A stretch of 46,420 nt of DNA from GCA-003244245 sp035606945 (GCA_035606945.1 DATNDR010000046.1:1-46420), one strand, 5' to 3'. Numbered from the stretch's first letter, positions 23,555-31,353 are shown. The notes: generated by a model not told the origin, from the sequence alone. A program made the numbers and translations.

Positions 23555-24525
23555 CACCCTCCCCCGAAGTAGAGCGTGAATACCGACAGCACGGCCAGCA
23601 TGAAGGCCGCCGACACGAACTCGGTGATCTTGAACAGGCGAAGTTTGGCGAACGAGTCGTCGATCACCGCGATACCGGCGCCGAGCAGCGCCGCCTTGCC
23701 GATCAACGCGAGAATCGCCAGCCCGACCGCGACCAGGGTGGCGTCCGAAGCCAGGCCCCACGGGGCGACGAACACGTTGATGAGGATCACGAACAGGATC
23801 AGCTGCTTCATCGTCGAGCCCCAGCGCAGCAGTGCGAGGTACGGGCCGGAGTGCTCGAACGGCCGCGCCTCCTCGATCATCCCGAACTCGTTGGTGCCGG
23901 TGTGCGTCTCCACCGGGATCCGCCCGGTCTCGTAGAGAATCACCATGAACAGCGCCGCCGCGGCCAGCAGGTGCGCCGGGCGGACGATCTGGTCAGCCGA
24001 CGCCCGGACCGTCTTGGCCAGCGCATACGGCAGGTCGGTGCCGGTGACCAGTGCGACGGTGAACACCACGAACAGCACCACCGGCTCGGTGATGGCCGCG
24101 AAGGTCTTGGCGCGGCTGGCGCCCAGCTGCGCGTACGGCGATCCGGTGCTGGCCGCCGCGACGGCGATCACGAAGCTGGCCAGCGCGAGGATGAACCCGC
24201 CGCCGAGGATGTCGCCCATGTAAGCCAGCGGCAACGGGAATGTGGTGAGCACCGGAATCAGCAAGGGCACGGTGAGATAGCAGGTCATCGCGATCAGCGG
24301 CGCGGCGAGGAATACCCAGCTTGCTCCGATCGGTGCCAGCGCCTCCTTGCGAAACAGCTTGGCGAGGTCGAAGTAAGGCTGCAGCACGCGCGGCCCGCGC
24401 CGGCCCTGCAGCCGAGCCTCCACCCTGGCGATCACGCCGTTGATACCTGGGGCGGTGATCAGCACCGTCAGGACCTGCAGGGCCTGCACCACGGGGATAG
24501 GCAGTGTTATCGCGTGGAGGGTCAT
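23554..24525 (-). CDS. HyfC/HycD-like (NuoH family) membrane subunit
   Basis: A 323-residue NuoH/HycD-type protein with about eight helices, the subunit that links the peripheral arm to the membrane arm. Conserved segments are 'GINGVIARVEARLQGRRGP', 'QPYFDLAKLFRKE', 'ILYETGRIPVETHTGTNEF' (acidic and basic residues of the quinone/coupling site region) and 'MKQLILFVILINVF'. ATG 24525 (MTLHAIT) is preferred; GTG 24534 adds three residues. First gene of the core complex: a gap of about 180 bases with a dyad (24556-24577) and the CTATAGCCG repeat separates it from the small membrane protein upstream. Confidence 0.9.
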   Translation of the reverse strand: MTLHAITLPIPVVQALQVLTVLITAPGINGVIARVEARLQGRRGPRVLQPYFDLAKLFRKEALAPIGASWVFLAAPLIAMTCYLTVPLLIPVLTTFPLPLAYMGDILGGGFILALASFVIAVAAASTGSPYAQLGASRAKTFAAITEPVVLFVVFTVALVTGTDLPYALAKTVRASADQIVRPAHLLAAAALFMVILYETGRIPVETHTGTNEFGMIEEARPFEHSGPYLALLRWGSTMKQLILFVILINVFVAPWGLASDATLVAVGLAILALIGKAALLGAGIAVIDDSFAKLRLFKITEFVSAAFMLAVLSVFTLYFGGG

Positions 24526-24555
24526 CGCCGGCACCGCCGAGAGGCGGACCAGCTC

Positions 24556-24577
24556 AGGTGGTCGCCTTCAACCACCT
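24556..24577 (-). promoter_or_regulatory. Dyad upstream of the hydrogenase-like operon
   Basis: A 7-base inverted repeat, AGGTGGT (24556-24562) and ACCACCT (24571-24577), lies about 30 bases upstream of the hyfC-like start. It could be an operator or a 5' leader hairpin. No cognate regulator gene is adjacent. Confidence 0.35.
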
Positions 24578-24696
24578 CGAACCTCCTCTACCGTCAACCA
24601 GCACAGCCAGCACAGATGCGTGGATGATGCGGTAGAGACCGTTAGCGGCCCGAATGGTCCGCGGTTTCGGCGAGCCTCATCGCCGTCGGTCCCAAA

Positions 24697-24714
24697 CTAT
24701 AGCCGCTATAGCCG
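24697..24714. repeat. Tandem CTATAGCCG pair
   Basis: CTATAGCCG occurs twice head to tail (24697-24705, 24706-24714), across the stop codon of the small membrane protein. On the minus strand it gives TATAGC and TATAGT boxes that could act as -10 elements for the hydrogenase-like operon, but no matching -35 is seen. Confidence 0.35.
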
Positions 24715-24906
24715 GGTCCCTCGCCACAGACTCACCGGCAGCAGGATGGCCACCGCAGCGGGCACGATCCACCAGGCGGGAATCGACGTGGTGCTGATGC
24801 CGTAGGTCATGGCCAGCGCTGCGGCCACCCCGAGCGCGACGCGCCAGTCATCGCCGACGACGAAGTCGTAGCAGAATCGCAGCAGCACGATGATCCGTGC
24901 GGTCAT
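24706..24906 (-). CDS. Small membrane protein, two helices
   Basis: A 66-residue protein with two hydrophobic helices (about residues 22-38 and 43-58). The N-terminus 'MTARIIVLLRFCYDFVVGDDWRVALG' is amphipathic. It starts at ATG 24906, overlapping the COG4280 stop by four bases, so the two are translationally coupled. I recognise no named family. Small two-helix proteins paired with COG4280 genes may stabilise or regulate the larger protein, but this is inference. Confidence 0.75.
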   Translation of the reverse strand: MTARIIVLLRFCYDFVVGDDWRVALGVAAALAMTYGISTTSIPAWWIVPAAVAILLPVSLWRGTRL

Positions 24907-25679
24907 GGCCGACCGGCCGGGGTGCTAGCCGGTGCGTGCCGACCCTTTGTGATCAGACGTAGTGCGGCGACAAGAGCCAGGGCGAACAGCGCGACTGCGG
25001 GTACCACCATGAGCAACGCGGCATCCCCGCCGGGCCACGATGCACCAGCGCCTTCGGCGCCCCAGAACAGCCCGAAGGAGGTCAGCATGATCCCGACGGC
25101 GAACTTCATGCTGTTCTCCGGGACCCGGGCCAGCGGGGCGCGCACCGCGATCCCGGCGCCGGTGACGAGGACGACCGCGGCCACGGCAGCAGCGGCCGCC
25201 AGCGGGATGTTGCGCTGGTTGGCGCCGAAGGTCACGGCGATGAAGGCGACTTCGAGGCCTTCGAGCAACACGCCCTTGAACGACACGGTGAATGAATACC
25301 AATCGGCGGCATGGGCCAGACTGCCCCGGCTCTCGGTGGGGGCGGCCTGGGCGGCGGCCAGTTCGGTGCGGTAGATAGCGGTCTCGTCATGACGGGCTTT
25401 GAGCCCGCCGGCTCGCAGGATCGCCTTGCGCAGCCACTGCAGCCCGAAGATCAGCAGCAGGCCGCCGACCACCAGACGTAGCGTGGCCAGCGGGATGGCA
25501 GTGAGCGCCGGGCCCAACGCGGCCACGAGCAGTGCCAGCACCGCAACAGCCGTGCCGGCGCCGGTGATCGCCGAGCGCCAGTCGCGGCCCGCGCCGGCGG
25601 CGAGCACGATTGTCAGCGCCTCGACCGCTTCCGCCAGGCACGCCAGGAACACGGCGACGAACAGCGCACCGCTGCCCAT
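24903..25679 (-). CDS. COG4280 multi-spanning membrane protein (UPF0016/GDT1-like)
   Basis: A 258-residue membrane protein with about six helices. Two related acidic motifs in its halves, 'FLACLAEAVEALTIVLAAGA' at the N-terminus and 'KGVLLEGLEVAFIAVTFGA' in the middle, recall the E-x-G-D style cation-binding repeats of the UPF0016/GDT1 calcium-manganese transporter superfamily. It is annotated as COG4280 in other actinomycetes. A very strong GGAGGTGAT site precedes ATG 25679. The gene heads the minus-strand cluster that continues to the hydrogenase-like complex, so it may supply ions or assembly help, though nothing here proves a link. Confidence 0.75.
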   Translation of the reverse strand: MGSGALFVAVFLACLAEAVEALTIVLAAGAGRDWRSAITGAGTAVAVLALLVAALGPALTAIPLATLRLVVGGLLLIFGLQWLRKAILRAGGLKARHDETAIYRTELAAAQAAPTESRGSLAHAADWYSFTVSFKGVLLEGLEVAFIAVTFGANQRNIPLAAAAAVAAVVLVTGAGIAVRAPLARVPENSMKFAVGIMLTSFGLFWGAEGAGASWPGGDAALLMVVPAVALFALALVAALRLITKGRHAPASTPAGRP

Positions 25680-25735
25680 ATCACCTCCAGGCGAGCACGG
25701 CCTGCCACGCGGATCTGTCCCAGCCTGTCACACGG

Positions 25736-25894
25736 GTGTTGATCACAGTTTCGGTGCGCGGAGGGACATCCGGTGTCGTCCTAGGCAGCCAGACGCAGAT
25801 CATGGCGCTGGGCTACTGCGAGGGTGCCGATGCAGCCTTCAGTGCAGACCCCGGCCGAGCCATCGATGTCCGGTGCTTCACACACGCGCTGTGA
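25736..25894 (+). CDS. Possible 52-residue ORF ahead of a terminator
   Basis: This is a weak candidate small gene in a 423-base gap. From GTG 25736 the frame reads 'VLITVSVRGGTSGVVLGSQT' and ends at a TGA (25892-25894), with two Cys and a His in its last third. A strong hairpin terminator begins only six bases after the stop, which is the main reason to consider it. No good ribosome site precedes the GTG, and ATG 25802 would give 30 residues. It could instead be a decayed gene end or an untranslated RNA. Confidence 0.25.
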   Translation: MLITVSVRGGTSGVVLGSQTQIMALGYCEGADAAFSADPGRAIDVRCFTHAL

Positions 25895-25899
25895 TGCGC

Positions 25900-25938
25900 G
25901 GTCGCCCGGGGCGGTCGTCCCTACCGCCCCGGGCGACC
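25900..25938 (+). terminator. Strong orphan hairpin terminator
   Basis: A perfect 16-base inverted repeat (25900-25915 and 25923-25938, core CGCCCGGGGCGG) with a 7-base loop. No established gene ends here: the COG4280 gene points away and the TetR gene starts downstream. It implies a short plus-strand transcript from the 25.7-25.9 kb region or insulation of the TetR gene. Confidence 0.75.
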
Positions 25939-26012
25939 ACATCCCCCCGCGGGACCCCCAAACGAGTCGTCGCCTACTTAGCGTCGCTCATAATCATGGC
26001 AAACCCACGGCG

Positions 26013-26034
26013 AAACATACCAGCGGGTGTGTTT
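26013..26034 (+). promoter_or_regulatory. ARE-like operator upstream of the TetR gene
   Basis: AAACATACC (26013-26021) and GGTGTGTTT (26026-26034) form a 9-base inverted repeat with one mismatch and a 4-base spacer. This resembles the autoregulatory elements bound by gamma-butyrolactone receptors of the ScbR/ArpA group. It lies about 70 bases before the start of such a regulator, so autorepression is likely. Confidence 0.55.
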
Positions 26035-26102
26035 GCGCCGCCACCCAAAAGCGTTGTTTCAATGCGGCTCAGTGGACCGAAGGCGAGTAGCGTCGACACG
26101 TC

Positions 26103-26822
26103 ATGTCCAGCACCGGTCGACGACGACCCGGAGCCGGCGGCACGGGCGCCCGCGCGGACCGGGTCAAGCCGCAGCCCAGGGCGCAGGCCACCCGGCAGGC
26201 GATTCTCACCGCCGCAGCTGAACACTTCGCTCGTAATGGCTATCACGCCACCTCGTTGGACAGCGTGTTGGCCGACAGCGGCGGCACCAAAGGGGCGCTG
26301 TATTTCCACTTCGCTTCCAAAGACGCCTTGGCTCGAGCGGTTGTCGCCGAGATGGTGCAGCGGTGGCAAGATCTTCGCAGCCAGGTCAGCAACGGCCTGG
26401 ACCCCCTGACAACCTTGTTAATGCTGGTTGATGAGGTGATTTCGCACCTGCTCGACGATCCGATCGCGCGTGGTGGTACCCGCCTGCTCAACGATCTGCC
26501 GGTGACCGAGGAGCAAGCACGTGCGCATTATGGCTTCGGCGAACAAGAGGCCCTGGATCTGTTGACTCAAGCCGCGCACGCCGGTCTGCTCCGGGAAGGG
26601 ATCGACCCGGCCGTCGCCGCGCGGCAAATTGTTGCGATCGTTGCCGGCCACCGTCAGATCTGCGACGCATTGGGACAGCGCCACCATCTCCGGCCCCAAG
26701 TTGAGCAAGCATTGAACCTGCTGCTCCCGGCGATCGCCACCGACTCCTGGCTGGCTGCCTGGCGCGCGTCGACACCGCCCCAGGGACAGGCAAAGGGCCC
26801 CGGCGTCACGGGGGCAACGTGA
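26103..26822 (+). CDS. TetR regulator of the gamma-butyrolactone receptor type
   Basis: A 239-residue TetR-family repressor. Residues about 27-75 form the DNA-binding domain: 'QATRQAILTAAAEHFARNGY' then 'TSLDSVLADSGGTKGALYFH', with the KGALYFHF signature of ScbR/ArpA-like autoregulator receptors. The C-terminal helical domain would bind the ligand; a gamma-butyrolactone or related signal is expected from the family but not proven. The first 26 residues are a basic, Gly/Arg-rich extension. An ARE-like palindrome sits upstream. No butenolide or butyrolactone synthase (AfsA) is present in the window. The stop lies within a terminator hairpin. Confidence 0.82.
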   Translation: MSSTGRRRPGAGGTGARADRVKPQPRAQATRQAILTAAAEHFARNGYHATSLDSVLADSGGTKGALYFHFASKDALARAVVAEMVQRWQDLRSQVSNGLDPLTTLLMLVDEVISHLLDDPIARGGTRLLNDLPVTEEQARAHYGFGEQEALDLLTQAAHAGLLREGIDPAVAARQIVAIVAGHRQICDALGQRHHLRPQVEQALNLLLPAIATDSWLAAWRASTPPQGQAKGPGVTGAT

Positions 26823-26832
26823 CGCCGGGGCC
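26796..26832 (+). terminator. Terminator overlapping the TetR stop codon
   Basis: A perfect 15-base inverted repeat (26796-26810 and 26818-26832, GGCCCCGGCGTCACG on the left) with a 7-base loop. The TGA stop (26820-26822) lies in its right arm, as at 15957-15992. Confidence 0.85.
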
Positions 26833-26912
26833 ATAAACCCGATCCGCCCGGGCGCGGTCGGACAGATCGGGGGTTCCTGGCGGCAGGGTCAAGCCGGTGT
26901 GCGCACGGCAAA

Positions 26913-26948
26913 ACCGGTCCACGGGACCGGTCGCCGATAGCGGCGACC
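26913..26948 (-). terminator. Two overlapping hairpins at a convergent 3' end
   Basis: ACCGGTCC / GGACCGGT (26913-26920 and 26924-26931) overlaps GGTCGCC / GGCGACC (26929-26935 and 26942-26948). They form mutually exclusive stems just after the stop of the minus-strand gene at 26967 and probably terminate it. Confidence 0.55.
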
Positions 26949-26966
26949 CACCCGGTTATCGCGAGA

Positions 26967-27836
26967 TCAGTCCGGTGAGGTGGACGGCTCCACAGCAAGC
27001 GACCGTGGCAGGTCGCTACCGCTGAGCAGCGGCGGGCCATCCGACTGGGCGACGTTGCCCGTCACACCGTCATGCATCGCGAAATCAGACGCATTCTTGG
27101 TACCAGAACCACCCGAAGTGCTGCCGATGATGCACGGCGACGACGTGGTGCCTAATGGGCTGGCGGGTGCCGGATCCACCGGACCTCGGCTCAGCGGTGG
27201 CTGAGCGGGTGGGGATTTCGCAGCAGTCGTAGTTGTCGAGCACAGCGCAGCGGTGACTGCGGCATGTCGAACCGGCGCGAGGGCAGGAGCCGGCGCAGCT
27301 GCGGCCGATGTGATGGCGGGTGCGGGTGGTGACATCGGCGCGACTTCGGCAGCCGGCGCAGCCGCGGGCACTGCGGTCGCGTGTGGCGCGGGGGCGGATA
27401 GCAGTCGGGGTAGCGGCGTCAGGACATCGGTCACGGGCTTGGCACTGCCGACGGCGTGCACGATGGGTCGCAGGATGCCGATCTTCTCGATGGGCTGGAC
27501 AGGTAGCCGCGGTGCGGGGGCGTCGGAGAGAACTCGCTCGACGATCGATCCGGCCATGGGTCGCCCAACGATGCCCGCGCTGGGCTCGGCATCGGATCCG
27601 GCGTCGACCAGATGGATCTGCCCGACGCCGGGCCATCCCGGATCCTCATCCGCGTGGCCGAGCCCCGACCCCAGTAACCAGCCCACCACGACCAGGCCAC
27701 TGATCACGACGGCCCGCAGCAGCGCGCGCACGACCCCGCGGAGCGCGTACCTCGCGCCACCTGCCTCGGGGTTGGCGGCCACCGGCTCCCCCTCAACCAA
27801 TCCGCCCGATCCGGCCTTGTCCGGATAGTCGTGCAC
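26967..27836 (-). CDS. Membrane-anchored Pro/Ala-rich protein of unknown function
   Basis: A 289-residue protein: about 35 cytoplasmic residues, one transmembrane or uncleaved signal helix ('LLRAVVISGLVVVGWLLGSG', about 38-57), then a low-complexity extracytoplasmic region very rich in Ala, Pro, Ser and Thr. Only two Cys are present, in 'ALCSTTT' and 'SPCIIGS'. I do not recognise a domain. The start is GTG 27836. On the minus strand a TAGTAT box ends three bases before it with no ribosome site, which suggests a leaderless transcript or a start further downstream. The composition fits a surface-exposed or wall-spanning linker protein. Confidence 0.65.
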   Translation of the reverse strand: MHDYPDKAGSGGLVEGEPVAANPEAGGARYALRGVVRALLRAVVISGLVVVGWLLGSGLGHADEDPGWPGVGQIHLVDAGSDAEPSAGIVGRPMAGSIVERVLSDAPAPRLPVQPIEKIGILRPIVHAVGSAKPVTDVLTPLPRLLSAPAPHATAVPAAAPAAEVAPMSPPAPAITSAAAAPAPALAPVRHAAVTAALCSTTTTAAKSPPAQPPLSRGPVDPAPASPLGTTSSPCIIGSTSGGSGTKNASDFAMHDGVTGNVAQSDGPPLLSGSDLPRSLAVEPSTSPD

Positions 27837-27893
27837 CGATACTACACACTGTGACCACTTTGCGTAATATCCGTATTCATCGGCTCCATGCCG

Positions 27894-29081
27894 TCACAAG
27901 CGGGCCGCCGCCAGGCGAGCAATCGCCTCGTCGATCACGTCTTCGCGCTTGCAGAACGCGAAGCGGACCAAGTGCCGCCACGGCAGCCTGGCCTGCCCCG
28001 CCCCGCCATCGTCGACGAAGACCTGTACCGGTACCGCGACCACGCCGGCGCGGGCCGGCAGCTCGCGGCAGAACCGCAGGCCGTCGGCGTATCCGAGCGG
28101 CCGGACGTCCGCGCAGATGAAGTAGGTCCCTTCGGATCGGCGCACGCCGAAGCCCGCAGCGCGCAGTCCGGCGGCCAGCCTGTGCTGGTTGGCCTGCAAC
28201 GCCGCCCGATGGACTGCCACCCAGTCCTGCTCGGCGCGCAGCGCGTGCGCCACCGCCGGCTGAAACGGTGCTCCGCCGACGAAGGTGAGGAACTGCTTGG
28301 CCGCCCGCACGGCTGTCACCAGGTGCGCCGGCCCGCACACCCAGCCGATCTTCCAGCCGGTCACGCTGAACGTCTTGCCCGCGCTGGAAACGGACAACGT
28401 GCGCTGCGCCATTCCGGGGAAGGTGGCGATCGGCAGGTGTTTCGCTGTGTCGAACACCAGATGCTCGTAGACCTCATCGGTGATGACCACGAGATCGTGC
28501 TCGATAGCAAGCGTGGCCAGCGCCCTCAACTCAGCGCGGTGCAACACCGTGCCGGTGGGATTGTGTGGGCTGTTGAGCACGAGCACCCGGGTGGCAGGCG
28601 TGATAGCGGCGGCCAGCGCGTCGATGTCCAATGCGAACCGGTCCCCGTCGGGAATCAGCGGCACGGACCGTCGCGCCGCGCCGGCCAGTGCCACCGCGGC
28701 GGGATAGGAGTCGTAGTAAGGCTCGATGAGCAGCACCTCGTCGCCCTGCTCGACCAGGGCGAGCAGCGCGGCGCTGATCGCTTCGGTGGCGCCCACCGTG
28801 ATCAGCACCTCGGTATCCGGGTCGTATCTCAGGTCGTAGCGAGCCGCCTGGTGCTCGGCGACGGCGGTGCGTAACTCACGGATGCCCGACCCCGGCGGGT
28901 ACTGGTTGTGCCCGCCGGCGATCGCTGACCGCGCAACCTCGAGCATGCTGGCAGGGCCTTCGGTGTCCGGAAATCCCTGGCCGAGGTTGACCGCGCCGGT
29001 GCGCCCGGCCAATTCGGTCATTTCCGCGAAGATCGTCGAAGCGAACGGCTGCAGCCGGGGCAGGAGTCCGTGGGGGCGCAC
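27894..29081 (-). CDS. Class I/II PLP aminotransferase (DapC/kynurenine aminotransferase-like)
   Basis: A 395-residue fold-type I aminotransferase. Visible motifs are 'NLGQGFPDTEGP' at the N-terminus, 'QYPPGSGIRELR', 'VLNSPHNPTGTV', 'VVITDEVYEHLVF', and the PLP lysine in 'SVSSAGKTFSVTGWKIGW'. It resembles the actinobacterial enzymes annotated as N-succinyldiaminopimelate aminotransferase DapC (as Rv0858c in M. tuberculosis) and kynurenine aminotransferase. The substrate cannot be fixed without phylogeny. The chosen start is GTG 29081 (VRPHGLLP), preceded by CAGGA; the longer frame to 29120 lacks support. Divergent from DUF445 with 47 bases between starts. Confidence 0.9.
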   Translation of the reverse strand: MRPHGLLPRLQPFASTIFAEMTELAGRTGAVNLGQGFPDTEGPASMLEVARSAIAGGHNQYPPGSGIRELRTAVAEHQAARYDLRYDPDTEVLITVGATEAISAALLALVEQGDEVLLIEPYYDSYPAAVALAGAARRSVPLIPDGDRFALDIDALAAAITPATRVLVLNSPHNPTGTVLHRAELRALATLAIEHDLVVITDEVYEHLVFDTAKHLPIATFPGMAQRTLSVSSAGKTFSVTGWKIGWVCGPAHLVTAVRAAKQFLTFVGGAPFQPAVAHALRAEQDWVAVHRAALQANQHRLAAGLRAAGFGVRRSEGTYFICADVRPLGYADGLRFCRELPARAGVVAVPVQVFVDDGGAGQARLPWRHLVRFAFCKREDVIDEAIARLAAARL

Positions 29082-29128
29082 GGTCGTAATCCTGCTGCAA
29101 GTCCGGCCGTCGAGGCACAATCGGCAGC

Positions 29129-30379
29129 GTGGAGCTGACCAGGAACGAACAGGCCAAGCTGCGGGGGCTGCGCCGGATGAAGGCCGTCGCTCTGGCGTTC
29201 CTGCTGGGAGCCGCCGTGGTGTATGCGCTGACCAGGCTCTACAGCAATGCCCCGGCCTGGGTGGGGTATGTGCAGGCGATGGCCGAGGCCAGCATGGTGG
29301 GCGCGCTGGCCGACTGGTTCGCGGTGACCGCGCTGTTTCGCCATCCTTTGGGGCTGCCCATCCCGCATACCGCGATCATTCCCCGCAAGAAGGATGCGCT
29401 CGGGGAGAACCTCGGCGACTTCGTGGGTGCCAACTTTCTCGCCGAAGTGGTGGTGACCGACAAGCTGCAGCGCGTCGGGATCGGCAATCGGCTGGGCAGC
29501 TGGCTGGCGCAGCCCCGCAACGCCGAGCGCGCCACCGCTGAGCTGGCCACCGCGGTGCGCGCCATGGTGACCGTGCTGCGCGACGAGGATGTCCAGCCGG
29601 TGCTGGAGAACGCGCTGGTTCGAAGACTCTTGGAGCAGTCCTGGGGGCCACCGCTGGGCCGGGTGCTCGCTCAGCTGCTCACCGACGGGTCGCATCACAA
29701 GCTCGTCGACCTGCTCACTGAGCGGACCTATCAGTGGGTGCGCGACAACCACGGCGCAGTATTGCGGGTGGTCAGCCAGCGCCTGCCGGGCTGGTCACCG
29801 AGATTCGTCGACGAGCTGGTCGCCGACCGGCTTTACGGCGAGGTGTTGACGTTCGCCTGGGCGGTGCACACCGAACCCGACCACCCCATGCGCAAGGCGG
29901 TGGACAACTTTCTGCTGGAGTTCGCCGAGGATCTGCGCACGGATCCGGAGATGATCGAGCGCGCCGAGGCGATCAAACTGCAGGTGCTGGCGCATCCTGA
30001 GGTTCAGATCCTGGTCGGTTCGGCCTGGGGTACTGCCAAGAAGATGCTTCTCGGCGCCGCCGAGGACCCGTCGTCAGAGTTGCGACGGCGGGTGCGCGAC
30101 GGTCTGGTCGCGCTGGGCGGCCGTCTCACCGCGGATGCCGAGCTGCGGTCGAAGGTGGACAACTGGCTGCAAGGCGTGGCTACCTACGTGGTCTCCAACT
30201 ACCGCGGAGAGATCACCACCCTGATCACCGACACCGTGCAGCGCTGGGATGCCGAGGAGACTGCCCGGAAGGTGGAGCTCCAGGTCGGCCGCGATCTCCA
30301 ATTCATCCGCATCAACGGCACCGTGGTCGGCGCCCTTGCCGGCCTCGCCATCCACACGCTGTCTCAACTCCTGCTCTGA
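29129..30379 (+). CDS. DUF445 (YjiN-like) membrane protein
   Basis: A 416-residue protein. An N-terminal helix ('ALAFLLGAAVVYALT', about 20-34) is followed by the DUF445 signature 'MVGALADWFAVTALFRHPLG' and 'IPHTAIIPRKKDALGENLG', a long helical middle, and a C-terminal hydrophobic segment ('VVGALAGLAIHTLSQLLL'). This gives two membrane anchors with a large cytoplasmic helical part. The function is unknown across bacteria. The start is GTG 29129. Hairpin repeat copy 3 begins six bases after its stop. Confidence 0.92.
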   Translation: MELTRNEQAKLRGLRRMKAVALAFLLGAAVVYALTRLYSNAPAWVGYVQAMAEASMVGALADWFAVTALFRHPLGLPIPHTAIIPRKKDALGENLGDFVGANFLAEVVVTDKLQRVGIGNRLGSWLAQPRNAERATAELATAVRAMVTVLRDEDVQPVLENALVRRLLEQSWGPPLGRVLAQLLTDGSHHKLVDLLTERTYQWVRDNHGAVLRVVSQRLPGWSPRFVDELVADRLYGEVLTFAWAVHTEPDHPMRKAVDNFLLEFAEDLRTDPEMIERAEAIKLQVLAHPEVQILVGSAWGTAKKMLLGAAEDPSSELRRRVRDGLVALGGRLTADAELRSKVDNWLQGVATYVVSNYRGEITTLITDTVQRWDAEETARKVELQVGRDLQFIRINGTVVGALAGLAIHTLSQLLL

Positions 30380-30384
30380 CCGTG

Positions 30385-30447
30385 CCCGACATGGAGACAT
30401 ATCGGGGCCCCCAGGGCGGATTCACCCCGATATGTCTCCATGTCGGG
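30385..30447. repeat. Intergenic hairpin repeat, copy 3
   Basis: Arms 30385-30407 and 30425-30447 are perfect 23-base reverse complements around a 17-base loop. It differs from copy 1 by compensated changes (C on the left arm, G on the right), so pairing is preserved. It follows the DUF445 stop by six bases and precedes DUF2516 by 31 bases. Confidence 0.85.
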
Positions 30448-30478
30448 GGACAGGCAGTGGCCTGCGTATCCTGGGGGC

Positions 30479-30775
30479 GTGCTGGAGTACTTGGATTTGT
30501 GGGTCTTCGAGATCTTGTACTGGACTGCGGTCCCGGTGGGGATTTTCGCGTTCGTTCACGCCATGCTCCAGCGGGCCGACGCCTATACCGCCGCCGACAA
30601 GCTGACCAAGCCGGCCTGGCTGGGCATTACCGGCGGCGCGTGTGCCCTGCTGCTGCTCAACCTGGTGGTGCCCGGCTCGATGCTGTTCTATCTCATCGGC
30701 CTGGTGGCGGTGCTGGTGTACCTCGTGGACGTCAAACCAGCGGTGACCGAGGTGCAGCGCGGGCCGCGCTGGTGA
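30479..30775 (+). CDS. DUF2516 family small membrane protein
   Basis: A 98-residue protein with three hydrophobic stretches. The N-terminal 'YWTAVPVGIFAFVHAMLQR', the charged 'DAYTAADKLTKPAWLGI' and the final 'LVYLVDVKPAV' are typical of DUF2516, a family restricted largely to actinobacteria and of unknown function. GTG 30479 follows a GGGGG site; an upstream ATG at 30440 would begin inside the hairpin repeat. It overlaps the YbaK gene as GTGA. Confidence 0.9.
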   Translation: MLEYLDLWVFEILYWTAVPVGIFAFVHAMLQRADAYTAADKLTKPAWLGITGGACALLLLNLVVPGSMLFYLIGLVAVLVYLVDVKPAVTEVQRGPRW

Positions 30776-31353
30776 CGTCGCTGCGTTCAGCAGTCGGGCG
30801 GTTGGAGCCCCGACCCGCGATGGACGCTCCCGACCTGCTCGCCGCGCCGGTTCGAGCTGCGCTGGCGGCACTGCCCGACCACCTCGCGGCCCGTTGCGCG
30901 GTCGCCGAGATCGATCCGGCGCTGGCCGACACCGCCGCGCTGTGCGAGCACTACCAGGTGCCCCTGCACGCCTCGGCGAACTGCGTGGTGGTCACCGGCA
31001 AGCGGGGCGGTGTGCAGCGCTGGGCCGGTTGCGTCGTGCTGGCGACCACCCGGGCCGACGTCAACGGTGTGGTGCGGCGGCGGCTGGACGTGCGCAAGGC
31101 GTCGTTCGCCGGGCAGGGCGAGGCGGTGGGGCGGACCTCGATGGAATACGGCGGGATCACGCCGCTGGGCCTGCCCGCCGGGTGGCCGGTGCTGCTCGAC
31201 GCGATGGTCGCCGCGGCTGACGAGCTGGTGGTGGGATCCGGCTTGCGGCGCAGCAAATTGCTGCTGCCAGGGGCGGTGCTCGCAGCACTACCCTGCGCCG
31301 AGGTCGTCGAGAATCTCGGCCGCCGCGTGTCCGGGCCCGCCAACGAGGATTAG
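30772..31353 (+). CDS. YbaK/EbsC-like aminoacyl-tRNA deacylase
   Basis: A 193-residue YbaK/ProX/EbsC-fold protein, a family that hydrolyses mischarged aminoacyl-tRNAs in trans, in the cytoplasm. The core is 'HASANCVVVTGKRGG', 'WAGCVVLATTRADVNGVVRR' and 'RKASFAGQGEAVGRTSMEYG', followed by the conserved 'GGITPLGLPAGWPVLLDAMV'. The family Lys is seen in 'DVRKASF'. The start GTG 30772 overlaps the DUF2516 stop by four bases. Which amino acid is edited cannot be told. Confidence 0.9.
   Translation: MTSLRSAVGRLEPRPAMDAPDLLAAPVRAALAALPDHLAARCAVAEIDPALADTAALCEHYQVPLHASANCVVVTGKRGGVQRWAGCVVLATTRADVNGVVRRRLDVRKASFAGQGEAVGRTSMEYGGITPLGLPAGWPVLLDAMVAAADELVVGSGLRRSKLLLPGAVLAALPCAEVVENLGRRVSGPANED

Noticed and set aside
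17029..24525. A functional formate hydrogenlyase or hydrogenase 4
   Set aside because: All [NiFe] Cys ligands and all proximal-cluster Cys are absent, and no formate dehydrogenase or hyp gene is in the window.
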